55,775 nucleotides of DNA from Paenibacillus mesophilus. Its GTDB lineage: Bacteria > Bacillota > Bacilli > Paenibacillales > NBRC-103111. This document shows positions 33,191-41,144 of this stretch, piece by piece. The stretch is from contig NZ_VCRA01000042.1 in NCBI RefSeq assembly GCF_005938385.1, positions 1 through 55,775 of the forward strand, written 5' to 3'. Numbering within the stretch: the first letter of the stretch is position 1; the number at the start of each line of letters is the position of its first letter. A model generated the notes under the pieces. It worked only from the letters and a program-made list of their open reading frames with translations. It did not search any database and was not told the origin of the DNA. Position numbers and translations under genes: made by a program.

Positions 33191-33439
33191 CTAGATGACA
33201 GATCGGATAAACGTGACGGATTTACCCGGCTCGACATGAGAAACCCTGCGGAACGTCTTCAACCAGGCGATCGCCGGAGATCCGGAGTCGCTAATCGTGT
33301 TGCTCCACCACTGGCACTGCGTCTTCGCTATCTTAGGCAGAGGGAAGCCCAATATTTCTTCGATCTGCTCGAAAGCGAGCGTAACCTTCGTGCTCTTCTG
33401 AACATAGAGAAATTGTTCGAGTTGTTTGTACTTGTTCAT
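33191..33439 (-). CDS. Small DUF7662-like protein
   Basis: The 82-residue protein shows the pattern YKQLEQFLYVQKSTKVTLAF-EQIEEILGFPLPKIA-WWSN-AWLKTFRRVSHVEPGKSVTF, which fits a small domain family (DUF7662) found alone or fused to restriction-like and nucleic-acid proteins. Function is unknown. ATG at 33439 has GGGGTGAT upstream and a terminator follows, which supports a real gene. It lies downstream of csrA on the same strand, about 140 bp away. Confidence 0.7.
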   Translation of the reverse strand: MNKYKQLEQFLYVQKSTKVTLAFEQIEEILGFPLPKIAKTQCQWWSNTISDSGSPAIAWLKTFRRVSHVEPGKSVTFIRSVI

Positions 33440-33579
33440 CGCGCATCACCCCACTCCAGTGTAACGCTTGGCGCTGAACAAATACTGAACAACTCCTTCG
33501 CGTGGTGAATTTCAGCGTTTCCCCAAACAAAAGAAGGCTCCGGATTAAATACCGCAACCTACTTTTACCCCCGATTTCA

Positions 33580-33789
33580 TTATCGTTTAGGTTTTCTTTC
33601 CGCTGCTTGACTCGATGCCGCATCCTTGCTTGGGAATAGCTCCTCGTACAGCTCTCCTCGCCAGATCGGCAAATCTTTAGGCGCTTCGATGGCCAAACGC
33701 AAGTCCCCGTCATTGCTTTTGACTACGCGAACCATAATCCCGTCCCCGATTACGACATATTCTCCGGGATTTCTGCCCACCACCAACAT
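33580..33789 (-). CDS. csrA: CsrA-family RNA-binding regulator (copy 2)
   Basis: CsrA dimers bind GGA in RNA hairpin loops and block translation; in B. subtilis the target is the flagellin mRNA and FliW is the antagonist. The 69-residue protein keeps MLVVGRNPGEYVVIGDGIMV, GDLRLAIEAPKDLPIWRGELYEEL and both RNA-contact residues Arg6 and Arg44. A C-terminal basic tail (SQAAERKPKR) extends the usual core. ATG at 33789 has AGGGGGGA upstream. It lies downstream of the flagellin gene beyond a terminator, with its own promoter and a GGA-loop hairpin in its leader. A second paralog lies at 38436-38603. Confidence 0.92.
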   Translation of the reverse strand: MLVVGRNPGEYVVIGDGIMVRVVKSNDGDLRLAIEAPKDLPIWRGELYEELFPSKDAASSQAAERKPKR

Positions 33790-33802
33790 ATGGATCCCCC
33801 CT

Positions 33803-33825
33803 GAGTCAGTATCTCCGACTAACTC
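33803..33825 (-). promoter_or_regulatory. GGA-loop hairpin in the csrA copy 2 leader
   Basis: The minus strand reads GAGTTAGT-CGGAGAT-ACTGACTC: an 8-bp stem (one G-U) presenting GGA in the loop, the recognised CsrA target form, 14 bases before the start codon and next to the Shine-Dalgarno sequence. This suggests autoregulation. Confidence 0.6.
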
Positions 33826-33841
33826 GATAGTTGATATATGG

Positions 33842-33850
33842 ATTATAGCA
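33842..33850 (-). promoter_or_regulatory. Extended -10 promoter of csrA copy 2
   Basis: The minus strand reads TGCTATAAT, a consensus extended -10, 53 bp before the start codon. The GGA hairpin would lie in the transcript. Confidence 0.6.
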
Positions 33851-33887
33851 ACCCGAGCGTAACACTAACGTAACGCTGCGATATAGG

Positions 33888-33917
33888 AAAAGAGGGTTTG
33901 GCGTAAACCAAACCCTC
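33888..33917 (-). terminator. Intrinsic terminator of the flagellin gene
   Basis: The minus strand has GAGGGTTTGG, loop, CCAAACCCTC, then TTTT, about 20 bp after the flagellin stop. Confidence 0.9.
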
Positions 33918-33937
33918 CGGGTGAGAAGACGGATAAA

Positions 33938-36900
33938 TTAACGGAGTAATTGCAGGACGCCTTGCGGTTGTTGGTTCGCTTGAGCCAACATCGCTTGAGC
34001 GGCTTGGGAAAGGATGTTGTTCTTCGTGAACTCCATCATTTCTTTCGCCATATCTACGTCGCGGATCCGGGATTCGGAAGCAACCAAGTTCTCGGAAGAA
34101 GTACCCAAGTTGTTGATCGTGTGCTCCAAGCGGTTTTGGAAAGCACCCAATTGGGAACGCTGTGCCGATACTTTCTCGATTGCGTCGTTGATTACGCTCA
34201 GCGCAGCCGAAGCTTTCTCACTAGTAGTAACGTCCAGCGCGAACTCAACATTTTTGTTGTCAGAACCGCTATTAACGTTCGATACAGCCGTATAGGAAGC
34301 AACTGCACCGTTGTTTGCCTTCACCGTGCCAACCGAACCGTCGCCACTGATGCTCAGTGCGTTTGCCCGCATGTCACCAACCGTAATCGTCATGCTTTGA
34401 CCGCTGTTAGCGCCGATTTGGAAAGTAGCTTGGAAGTCACCCAGCGGCGAGTTTTTCGTCGACACTTCCGGTGCTTTATCGGAAGCGAAGTCTTCCGTTT
34501 GCGTTAGCTTCAGGGAACCGTCCGCTTCTACGGAAGCTGTGTACTTGTCTTTCAGCTTGGCGTTGCTGTTGATCGCATCGGCCAAAGCCTTGGATTGATC
34601 GGCAACCGTAGCCGCTTCTTTGATCGCCGTGCCGTTGCCGTATCCGACATGTTGATTTTTGTTGCTGATCGAAATTTCTTGACCGTCCACGATGAACTTC
34701 GAGCCGTTGGTCAGCAGTTCTTCTTGCTTAATCGTGTACTCGCCTTTCGTTCCAGTAGCGCGAACATCGAGGTCAGTTGCTTTCAGATCGGTACCGGAAG
34801 CGACTTTCTCCGTGATCGTAATTTCGTTGCCGCTGATCGAAGCGCTATAGTTGTCTTTCAGCGAAGACAAGTTGATAGCTGCCATAAGACTAGCTGCTTG
34901 GTTGTTCAAATTGCCGCCGCTTACGGAGAACTGCCCTTTCGCACCGGATGCTACGCCATCAACAGCAGTGAATACGGAACCATTGATTTCAACCTTGTCG
35001 CCAGCTGCGAAAGCCTTATCGACACTGAAGGAGTAGGTGCCTTGAACAGCCTCCGTACCGCCAACCAGCGTGTTGGACGCGGTTGCAATGGAGTTGCCCA
35101 ACGTCTTGGTATCCCAATCGCCTTGAGCTGTGAACTCGTATTGGCTGAAGTCGATAGAATCCCATTCGCCGTCCTCATTGAAGAACTTGAACTCGCCAAG
35201 CTCTTGAACCGCTTTTTGAATTTTCTCGGCCGTGTTTTCACGTGCATTCTCAGCCGACAGATGAATCGTCAGATTGCCTTTATCGACTGTTACGTTCAGT
35301 TGGTTTTCAACAACTGCGGCTTTACCCCCGGACAAAGTAGCAGTTCCAACTTCAATGTCGGAAGCGTCATTAGTCGTATCCCATGTGCCCCCTGCAGCTG
35401 CAGACCATCCGGAGAAATCGACACCATCAATTGTTCCAAGATTTTTAATAGCAGTTTCGATATTGGCTGCCGTGTTTTTTGAAGCCGTTGTACTGGCCAT
35501 GTTTACGGTCAGAATACCATCTTTGTAGGTAACATTCAGTTCATCCGTGCCATTAGCCTTCAATTCGACTTTAACACCATTAGCCCGTGTAGACTGATTA
35601 TCTGCCGTACCCGAGGAAATTGTAAGGGTTTCGCCATTGGATTGAACCTGCGAGCTTGCAGCAGAAGCAGTTTGAGCCAGAGCACGTACAATGGTAACCG
35701 TGTTCAGGTTTTGTCCGCCTTTATTGGTAATCAAAAGTTTATCGTCGGAGCCAGAACCTTTTACGGACAAATCTTCCAAAACTTGCCCTGTAGCTTTGTT
35801 GTTTGTTTCCGTTAGCGTAATCGTCCCGTTGCTGGCGACGCTGGCATATTCGAATCTCGCACCTAACGTTGCATTAGCTTCGATAGCGGCTGCCAAGCTC
35901 TTCGCCTGATCTTCAACGGAACGGCTGCTGGATACAGCATCGGCACCCGTATCGCTTGAGAAATTGGTTACACCGAATGTTGTCTGAAGACGTGTAACGT
36001 CGGCAGCTTGACCTGCATTAATAACAAATTGCACGCTGGAAGTCGGCTGACCATTCTTGGATTCAATGACAAGCTTACCACCACTAAGGCTAACATTGGC
36101 ATAATCGGAAAGCTTGTATCCATTCTTGTCGACAGCATTTTCTACTAGAGCTTCTACATCCGCTTGCGTATAGGCTCCGGCGTCAGTATCAAGCGTCTTC
36201 AACTGGCTATTGCTGATTACAAAATCTTTGCCATCCACCGATATAGCGATATTGGTATCGGCATGAATTGATTCAGCGCCAAGCTGACCGGGAACGGCGC
36301 CTGCCCCAGTTATGGCAAGACCATTGGCGGTAGTTATTGCTAACTGATCCGTGTTGTATGCTGTCGTTCCGGCCGGCCCTGTTATCGTCAAAACGCCTCC
36401 GGCAGAAGAAAAATTAAAACCGTACAGCGCGTTATCCGTCAAGTCGCCATCGTTGTAATCCCGCGCTGCTATAAGCGCGTCTCGCAGCGCGTCTGCTGTT
36501 CCATTCACATCCGCACCCGCACTGTCTACCACGGTTACGGAAGCGGCAGTGTCGCTTGCTGCCGCAGCGCCGACGGCGGCTGCTCCGGAATTGAGTGTGA
36601 TGCTAACGCCGTTAAAGGTAAGCGTATCGGTCAAACCGTCACCAACTGCTGCTGTAGCCGTTAACGTCCATTTTGCCGCACGGCCATTAAGATCATCAGC
36701 AACATTTACGACCGCACCGCCCGTAATCTGAGCTGTCGTATTCATGCCGAAGGTATCATTGACTTTCTTCGTGTCCGTGCCTGCAGCGGTCCAAGTAATC
36801 GGCTGCGTTTGCGGATCTTTTGCCGTAATGGATATTTTTCCATCTGAAGAAACGGCTACATTAGCAACATCCGACAGTTTCGCAGCACCGTTAGCCGCAT

Positions 36901-38221
36901 TTTTAACAAGATCTGCAAGATCATTAATATCGTCGCCCGCAGTCCCGTCATAAGTTTGCAAGTTCGCTGTGCTGATCGTATAGTCCGTTCCGCCGACATT
37001 AATTTTTACTGTTTCATCCGTCAGACCGGTTAAAACAGTACCGGCAGCGCCGTCTTCAGCGGATCTGGATTCTCCTGCCGTCAAACTAGCTTCGATGTTC
37101 CCGACATTGAACTCGCCTTTGGAAGCATCAGCACCGGACAGAACAGCCGTAAACTTCTGACCGCCGATAGTGACCGAATCGCCCGCCTCTTCAAAGGCTT
37201 CTTTCAATTGGAACTCGTATTCGCCATTTTGCTCTTTCACGCCGCCAGCCAATGTACCCGTGTCACCAGCGACCGGTACGCTTACGGCTTGACCCGTAAT
37301 TTGCGAAGCCGGCTCAACAACGGAAATCCGGTTCGTTGCCGTGAAGCCCGTGGACGCATCATAGTTTTTGATGGACGAGTTCATCTCGTTGTACAGCTGA
37401 CCCAAGTTTTTAGCAAGCGAGTCGCCTGTCGAAGTTTGTCCGATCGTGAAAATGTAGTTGCCTTGTCCGTCGATTTCCAGGCGGGATCCTTCGCTCTTCG
37501 TCGTGCCTTGGCGTACCGTAATCGTTTTGCCGTTCAGGTCCGTACCGTTCTCGGACGCTTGTACACCGATTCCAACCGTCAGGTTAATCGATGCTTTCTC
37601 GCCTTTGATGCTTTGCGTGTTCTCGGTAATTTCCGACACGCTGCCGGTTGCTTTGCTGGTGGAACCTTGAACCGATGTCGAAGAGGATTCCACTTTCACG
37701 CTGCTCGCTACCGTTTTCAGAGCGGTTACCGTACCTTGGGCTACGCCTTTCACACCGTCGGTTACGGTGTTGATCGTGGCAGCCGACTCTACAACAGCCG
37801 CATTCTTACCCTTCAACAGCGACTGGGTATTGAACTCGGTCGTGTTACCGATACGGTTGATCTCGGAGGTCAGCTGGTTGATTTCTTTCTGAATTTCTTC
37901 GCGGTCGACGGATACGTTCGTGTCGTTCGCCGCTTGAGCAGCCAGCTCGCGCATGCGCTGCAGGATGGAGTGCGTTTCGTTAAGAGCACCCTCTGTCGTT
38001 TGGATCATCGAGATGCCGTCTTGCGAGTTGCGTTGCGCTTGGTCCAAACCGCGGATTTGCGCGCGCATTTTCTCGGAGATCGCGAGGCCTGCTGCGTCGT
38101 CGCCAGCGCGGTTGATGCGGAGACCGGAAGACAGCTTCTCGATCGATTTGCCGCTTGAAGCCGAGTTCGTGCTCATTTGACGATAGGTGTTCAGTGCTGC
38201 GATGTTGTGATTAATTCTCAT
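33938..38221 (-). CDS. hag: Giant flagellin
   Basis: Flagellin forms the filament and is exported by the flagellar type III system. The conserved N-terminal D0/D1 region (about 1-140: MRINHNIAALNTYRQ, LSSGLRINRAGDDAAGLAISEKMR, AQRNSQDGISMIQTTEGAL) and the C-terminal D1/D0 region (about 1333-1427, ending in QAMLAQANQQPQGVLQLLR) are intact. Between them is an insert of about 1,190 residues, so the protein is 1,427 residues against about 270-500 for usual flagellins. The insert has repeated beta-rich modules; two copies begin LNVTYKDGILTVNM (about 894) and LNVTVDKGNLTIHL (about 974). ATG at 38221 has AAGGAGGA upstream. It is flanked by two csrA genes and is not with other flagellar genes here. 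Confidence 0.95.
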   Translation of the reverse strand: MRINHNIAALNTYRQMSTNSASSGKSIEKLSSGLRINRAGDDAAGLAISEKMRAQIRGLDQAQRNSQDGISMIQTTEGALNETHSILQRMRELAAQAANDTNVSVDREEIQKEINQLTSEINRIGNTTEFNTQSLLKGKNAAVVESAATINTVTDGVKGVAQGTVTALKTVASSVKVESSSTSVQGSTSKATGSVSEITENTQSIKGEKASINLTVGIGVQASENGTDLNGKTITVRQGTTKSEGSRLEIDGQGNYIFTIGQTSTGDSLAKNLGQLYNEMNSSIKNYDASTGFTATNRISVVEPASQITGQAVSVPVAGDTGTLAGGVKEQNGEYEFQLKEAFEEAGDSVTIGGQKFTAVLSGADASKGEFNVGNIEASLTAGESRSAEDGAAGTVLTGLTDETVKINVGGTDYTISTANLQTYDGTAGDDINDLADLVKNAANGAAKLSDVANVAVSSDGKISITAKDPQTQPITWTAAGTDTKKVNDTFGMNTTAQITGGAVVNVADDLNGRAAKWTLTATAAVGDGLTDTLTFNGVSITLNSGAAAVGAAAASDTAASVTVVDSAGADVNGTADALRDALIAARDYNDGDLTDNALYGFNFSSAGGVLTITGPAGTTAYNTDQLAITTANGLAITGAGAVPGQLGAESIHADTNIAISVDGKDFVISNSQLKTLDTDAGAYTQADVEALVENAVDKNGYKLSDYANVSLSGGKLVIESKNGQPTSSVQFVINAGQAADVTRLQTTFGVTNFSSDTGADAVSSSRSVEDQAKSLAAAIEANATLGARFEYASVASNGTITLTETNNKATGQVLEDLSVKGSGSDDKLLITNKGGQNLNTVTIVRALAQTASAASSQVQSNGETLTISSGTADNQSTRANGVKVELKANGTDELNVTYKDGILTVNMASTTASKNTAANIETAIKNLGTIDGVDFSGWSAAAGGTWDTTNDASDIEVGTATLSGGKAAVVENQLNVTVDKGNLTIHLSAENARENTAEKIQKAVQELGEFKFFNEDGEWDSIDFSQYEFTAQGDWDTKTLGNSIATASNTLVGGTEAVQGTYSFSVDKAFAAGDKVEINGSVFTAVDGVASGAKGQFSVSGGNLNNQAASLMAAINLSSLKDNYSASISGNEITITEKVASGTDLKATDLDVRATGTKGEYTIKQEELLTNGSKFIVDGQEISISNKNQHVGYGNGTAIKEAATVADQSKALADAINSNAKLKDKYTASVEADGSLKLTQTEDFASDKAPEVSTKNSPLGDFQATFQIGANSGQSMTITVGDMRANALSISGDGSVGTVKANNGAVASYTAVSNVNSGSDNKNVEFALDVTTSEKASAALSVINDAIEKVSAQRSQLGAFQNRLEHTINNLGTSSENLVASESRIRDVDMAKEMMEFTKNNILSQAAQAMLAQANQQPQGVLQLLR

Positions 38222-38229
38222 TGCTGGAT

Positions 38230-38268
38230 TCCTCCTTGGAATGGTTAGGTGAACATCCTTTTTCACCT
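38230..38268 (-). promoter_or_regulatory. CsrA-type site pair at the flagellin ribosome-binding site
   Basis: On the minus strand AGGTGAA and TTCACCT (38247-38268) form a 7-bp stem with loop AAAGGATG; the Shine-Dalgarno AAGGAGGAA (38230-38238) follows 8 bases later. B. subtilis hag has the same layout: one hairpin site (BS1) and a second overlapping the Shine-Dalgarno sequence (BS2). Confidence 0.7.
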
Positions 38269-38353
38269 TTGATGCTGTATAATAAACCGCCCCGTTAAGG
38301 ACGTTTACTACCGAAAGAAAGACAAAAAGGACGCGTTTAATCTCGTCTGCGCC

Positions 38354-38368
38354 ATGGCATCCTGCCAT
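38354..38368 (-). promoter_or_regulatory. Upstream AGGAT-loop hairpin in the flagellin leader
   Basis: The minus strand reads ATGGC-AGGAT-GCCAT, a perfect 5-bp stem closing the canonical CsrA loop, about 130 nt upstream of the flagellin start. Whether it is transcribed depends on the promoter, which I could not assign. Confidence 0.5.
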
Positions 38369-38435
38369 TCGTCAAACTTCGACAAAACTCGTCCTTGAGC
38401 ACTATATGGGGTTGTTGTAAAATAAGTGATTGGAA

Positions 38436-38603
38436 TTACCTGGAGGTGCACTCCGCTTCATACACTTCGCCGCGAAGTATCGGAATATTTTTCGGTGCAT
38501 CGATGGCAAGTCTAAGATCTCCGTCCTTGGTTCGAACGACTTGAACCTTCACGTCATGCCCAATCATTACGTATTCTCCGGGTTTTCGGCCCAATACCAG
38601 CAT
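38436..38603 (-). CDS. csrA: CsrA-family RNA-binding regulator (copy 1)
   Basis: This 55-residue CsrA paralog has MLVLGRKPGEYVMIGHDVKV, GDLRLAIDAPKNIPILRGEVYEAE, and RNA-contact residues Arg6 and Arg44. It is shorter at the C-terminus than typical CsrA (61-75 residues) and than copy 2. ATG at 38603 has GAGGAGGAG upstream. It lies 215 bp upstream of the giant flagellin on the same strand, the position csrA takes before hag in Bacillota flagellar clusters, but fliW is missing. A structured leader with AGGAT-loop hairpin precedes it. Confidence 0.92.
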   Translation of the reverse strand: MLVLGRKPGEYVMIGHDVKVQVVRTKDGDLRLAIDAPKNIPILRGEVYEAECTSR

Positions 38604-38659
38604 GTGTGCTCCTCCTCTATGTGCTGCGTTCCAACTACGCAGCTGCCGGAAACAAAAAT

Positions 38660-38730
38660 AAGGATGGCCAATAAGACCGTCTCCCTTCCGCATCCTGCGG
38701 AGAAGAGACGAACCCTACTAAGCCATCCTT
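38660..38730 (-). promoter_or_regulatory. Structured leader of csrA copy 1
   Basis: Outer arms AAGGATGGC and GCCATCCTT (38722-38730 and 38660-38668) enclose a GTCTC/GAGAC stem and, at its tip, CCGC-AGGAT-GCGG (38688-38700), an ideal CsrA hairpin. The minus strand continues ATTTTTG, so the outer stem could also act as a terminator. GGA motifs occur in the outer arm, tip loop and Shine-Dalgarno. An autoregulatory attenuator is a reasonable inference. Confidence 0.55.
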
Positions 38731-38878
38731 GACTTGTTCTTGATCTATTCAATTACGGGACTATATGCCCAATTTTTGTTGCTTACTACCAATATCGGCG
38801 CACCGGTTTCAAAAGTTTATAGCCTTTATCAAATTTTTTCGAAAAAAGTCACACACGATACTCGGAGGGACAGAACCC

Positions 38879-40429
38879 ATGACGGTTTTGCATAGAGGAA
38901 GCAGCAAAATATTTTATAAGCTGAAACCGGCCCATAGCGGACCCGGTGCGGAGCAGCTTATTCTGCTTCATGGCAATTTGTTTACCCATGCTTGCTTCGA
39001 CTCGATGGTTCCTTTCCTAAGCGATCGATTCTCTACTATCCGATACGATCTTCGCGGATTCGGCCAGAGCGATCTGGGCGATGAACCTCTTACCGTCCAA
39101 ACCTACCATGAGGACCTGTTGCACCTTGTACGGAGCCTGGAATTGCGGTCGTTTCATTTAATAGGTTACGGCTTCGGAGCGATCATAGCCGCCCGGTTCG
39201 CCGCATCGAATCCCGAGATTGTGAAAAGCCTTGTCCTCATCTCCATGCCAATCTATCCCGGTACAGTGGCAGAGAAAGCGCAAAAGCAATGGATAGAGAC
39301 CCCAGTTCACGGAACTGTCGGTTCAGCAGATTGCATAGCCGACTTGTTCGCCAGCCTCCCGCCGGATCACCCCGCTCATGAAAAGATCGATTATTCCGCA
39401 CTGCCTTCCACCTACAGCCGGATTACGGATGCAAGCATCGGCTATCGGCCGATGGACGATCTGGCGCGTATGAAGGTTCCCACCCTGCTTCTATGCGGGG
39501 AAGAGGAACATTCGTCTCCCGTTTATTTGTCTTTAATGGCAGCGTTTTGCTTATCGGAGTACAAGCTCTACACGGTGCCGGATTCCCCCCACATAGTCGT
39601 CCTGGACCAGCCCCAGCTTTCGGCGAATTGGATTATGAATTTTATGGACAGGCTTGACCGGACTGCTGCCGCAGATGAAACCAGACCGAATTCCCGCGAC
39701 ATGAAGCAATACATGAAGCTGTTGGTTAATGAAGAACAAGGGGCGGCCCCGCTGGCAGACGAGCTGCGTGTGGAACTGATGGGCGGATTTCATGTGTACG
39801 CCAACGGGCTGGAGATCAAGGGCGGCTGGAACCAGCGGTTTGCCAAAAATATATTTCTTTATTTACTGCTCTATCGTTCCGTAAGCCGCGAGCAGTTGTG
39901 CGAGACGTTGTGGCCCGATCTTCCGGTCGGCAAAGCGCGCAGTTATTTGCGAGTCTATTTGTCCCACTTGAAGAAATTGCTCGAACCGTCCCGTACCGCC
40001 TCCGCGTTTCTGATTTTGGAGCGGGAGGATGTAACCCTTTATGGAAAAGTGGTTTGCGACGCGCTCGATTTTATCCAAGATATGACGATCGCCTTGCAGG
40101 AGAAGGACGACAGGAAGAAGCTCGAACTATGCGGCAAACTATTGCAGTCCATGCCCCTTACGTTTTTTCAGTCCCTATACGACGATTGGTTTCTCGTGCT
40201 GCGTGAAGAATGGGAGCACAATTTGGCCAGCTTGGGAATCTGGATGGCGGATTACTTCCTCCAACAAGGCAATCCGCAGGAGGCATCCGTTCATATCAAG
40301 CAAATGCTGCGTATTTTGCCGAAGAACGAAGCACTCGTCGACAAGCTCATTGCCTGCTACGATCGGACCAAGGATACATCGAATAAGGAGTACTGGATGA
40401 AGCAAAAGGGACTGTTCGACGCCTCCTAG
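38879..40429 (+). CDS. Alpha/beta-hydrolase-fold protein fused to a BTAD-type DNA-binding region
   Basis: The 516-residue protein has an alpha/beta-hydrolase fold (about 1-265: LILLHGNLFTHACFDSMVPFL, YDLRGFGQSD, cap, LLLCGEEEHSSP, DSPHIVVLD with His238) followed by a winged-helix region (about 295-385: VELMGGFHVYANG, RAKNIFLYLLLYR-like, RSYLRVYLSHLKKLL) and a TPR-like BTAD (about 395-510). The nucleophile elbow reads GYGFG with Gly98 where Ser is expected, so hydrolysis is unlikely and the domain probably binds a ligand. BTAD proteins of the SARP/LuxR-large group are transcription activators. ATG at 38879 has CGGAGGGA upstream. It is divergent from csrA copy 1 and precedes nikR. Target genes are unknown. 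Confidence 0.85.
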   Translation: MTVLHRGSSKIFYKLKPAHSGPGAEQLILLHGNLFTHACFDSMVPFLSDRFSTIRYDLRGFGQSDLGDEPLTVQTYHEDLLHLVRSLELRSFHLIGYGFGAIIAARFAASNPEIVKSLVLISMPIYPGTVAEKAQKQWIETPVHGTVGSADCIADLFASLPPDHPAHEKIDYSALPSTYSRITDASIGYRPMDDLARMKVPTLLLCGEEEHSSPVYLSLMAAFCLSEYKLYTVPDSPHIVVLDQPQLSANWIMNFMDRLDRTAAADETRPNSRDMKQYMKLLVNEEQGAAPLADELRVELMGGFHVYANGLEIKGGWNQRFAKNIFLYLLLYRSVSREQLCETLWPDLPVGKARSYLRVYLSHLKKLLEPSRTASAFLILEREDVTLYGKVVCDALDFIQDMTIALQEKDDRKKLELCGKLLQSMPLTFFQSLYDDWFLVLREEWEHNLASLGIWMADYFLQQGNPQEASVHIKQMLRILPKNEALVDKLIACYDRTKDTSNKEYWMKQKGLFDAS

Positions 40430-40457
40430 CACCGCACTCGTGAAACCGGCTCAATTG

Positions 40458-40466
40458 TGCTACAAT
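40458..40466 (+). promoter_or_regulatory. Extended -10 promoter of nikR
   Basis: TGCTACAAT, 29 bp before the nikR ATG, is an extended -10. The surrounding CAATTGTGCTACAAT is repeated with one change (CAATCGTGCTACAAT) before nikA, so the two genes may respond together. Confidence 0.55.
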
Positions 40467-40494
40467 TTTGGGAAAACGCAACGCGGAGGAACTT

Positions 40495-40986
40495 ATGTCC
40501 GGCAAAGACGAATTGGTCCGATTCGGTGTATCGATGCCGTCGGATCTGATCCAACAGTTCGACCAATATATTAACGAGCAAGGTTACACGAATCGTTCGG
40601 AGGCGATTCGGGATCTGGTTCGCAAAGCGATGCTTCAGCCGGGCCGCATTGTTCCGGAACAGCTCGTCGCCGGCACGATCGTCATGGTGTACGACCACCA
40701 TGTGAGCGAGCTGCCGCTGCTGCTGATGGAGCTTCAGCATCAATACCATCACCATATTATCTCGAACATGCACGTGCATCTGAACCATGAGCAATGCTTG
40801 GAAATCATTGCGGTTCGCGGCCGGATGGACAAGCTGAGGGAGCTGCAGGAACAAATTCAGGTGCATCGGGGCGTGCTCTACTGCGAGCTGTCGGTGACGT
40901 ACGTAGACGAGCAGCGGGAGCATGACTCTCACGACCATGGGCACGATCATAGCCACGGGCATCACCACCACCATCATTCGGAATAA
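40495..40986 (+). CDS. nikR: Nickel-responsive regulator NikR with His-rich tail
   Basis: NikR is a ribbon-helix-helix repressor whose ACT-like domain binds nickel. The 163 residues show the RHH domain (about 5-45: LVRFGVSMPSDLIQQFDQYI, RSEAIRDLVRKAM) and the square-planar nickel ligands His82, His93, His95 and Cys101, with the same spacing as His76, His87, His89 and Cys95 of E. coli NikR. A C-terminal extension (about 142-163) is packed with His and Asp, an unusual extra metal-binding tail. ATG at 40495 has GGAGG upstream. The nik transporter genes follow. Confidence 0.95.
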   Translation: MSGKDELVRFGVSMPSDLIQQFDQYINEQGYTNRSEAIRDLVRKAMLQPGRIVPEQLVAGTIVMVYDHHVSELPLLLMELQHQYHHHIISNMHVHLNHEQCLEIIAVRGRMDKLRELQEQIQVHRGVLYCELSVTYVDEQREHDSHDHGHDHSHGHHHHHHSE

Positions 40987-41037
40987 TGACAAGAAACGCT
41001 CGCAACCTCACATGGCGGCAATAAATTGCCTTTACAC

Positions 41038-41077
41038 GAGATCCTCTCGGCGTTCGCCGGGCGGCATCTCTTTTTTT
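41038..41077 (+). terminator. Intrinsic terminator after nikR
   Basis: GAGAT and ATCTC close a stem with an inner CGGCG/CGCCG step and T7 tail, separating nikR from nikABCDE. Confidence 0.8.
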
Positions 41078-41144
41078 GCTCCCCGCTCGATTGCACAATT
41101 ATTGTATGTTTTTTCCTAACCATCTTACCTCCCGCCCACAATCG

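Noticed and set aside
38395..38440. Sigma-D flagellin promoter (CCCCATAT resembles GCCGATAT)
   Set aside because: No TAAA box at the required 15-bp spacing, so I do not call it; the flagellin promoter remains unassigned.
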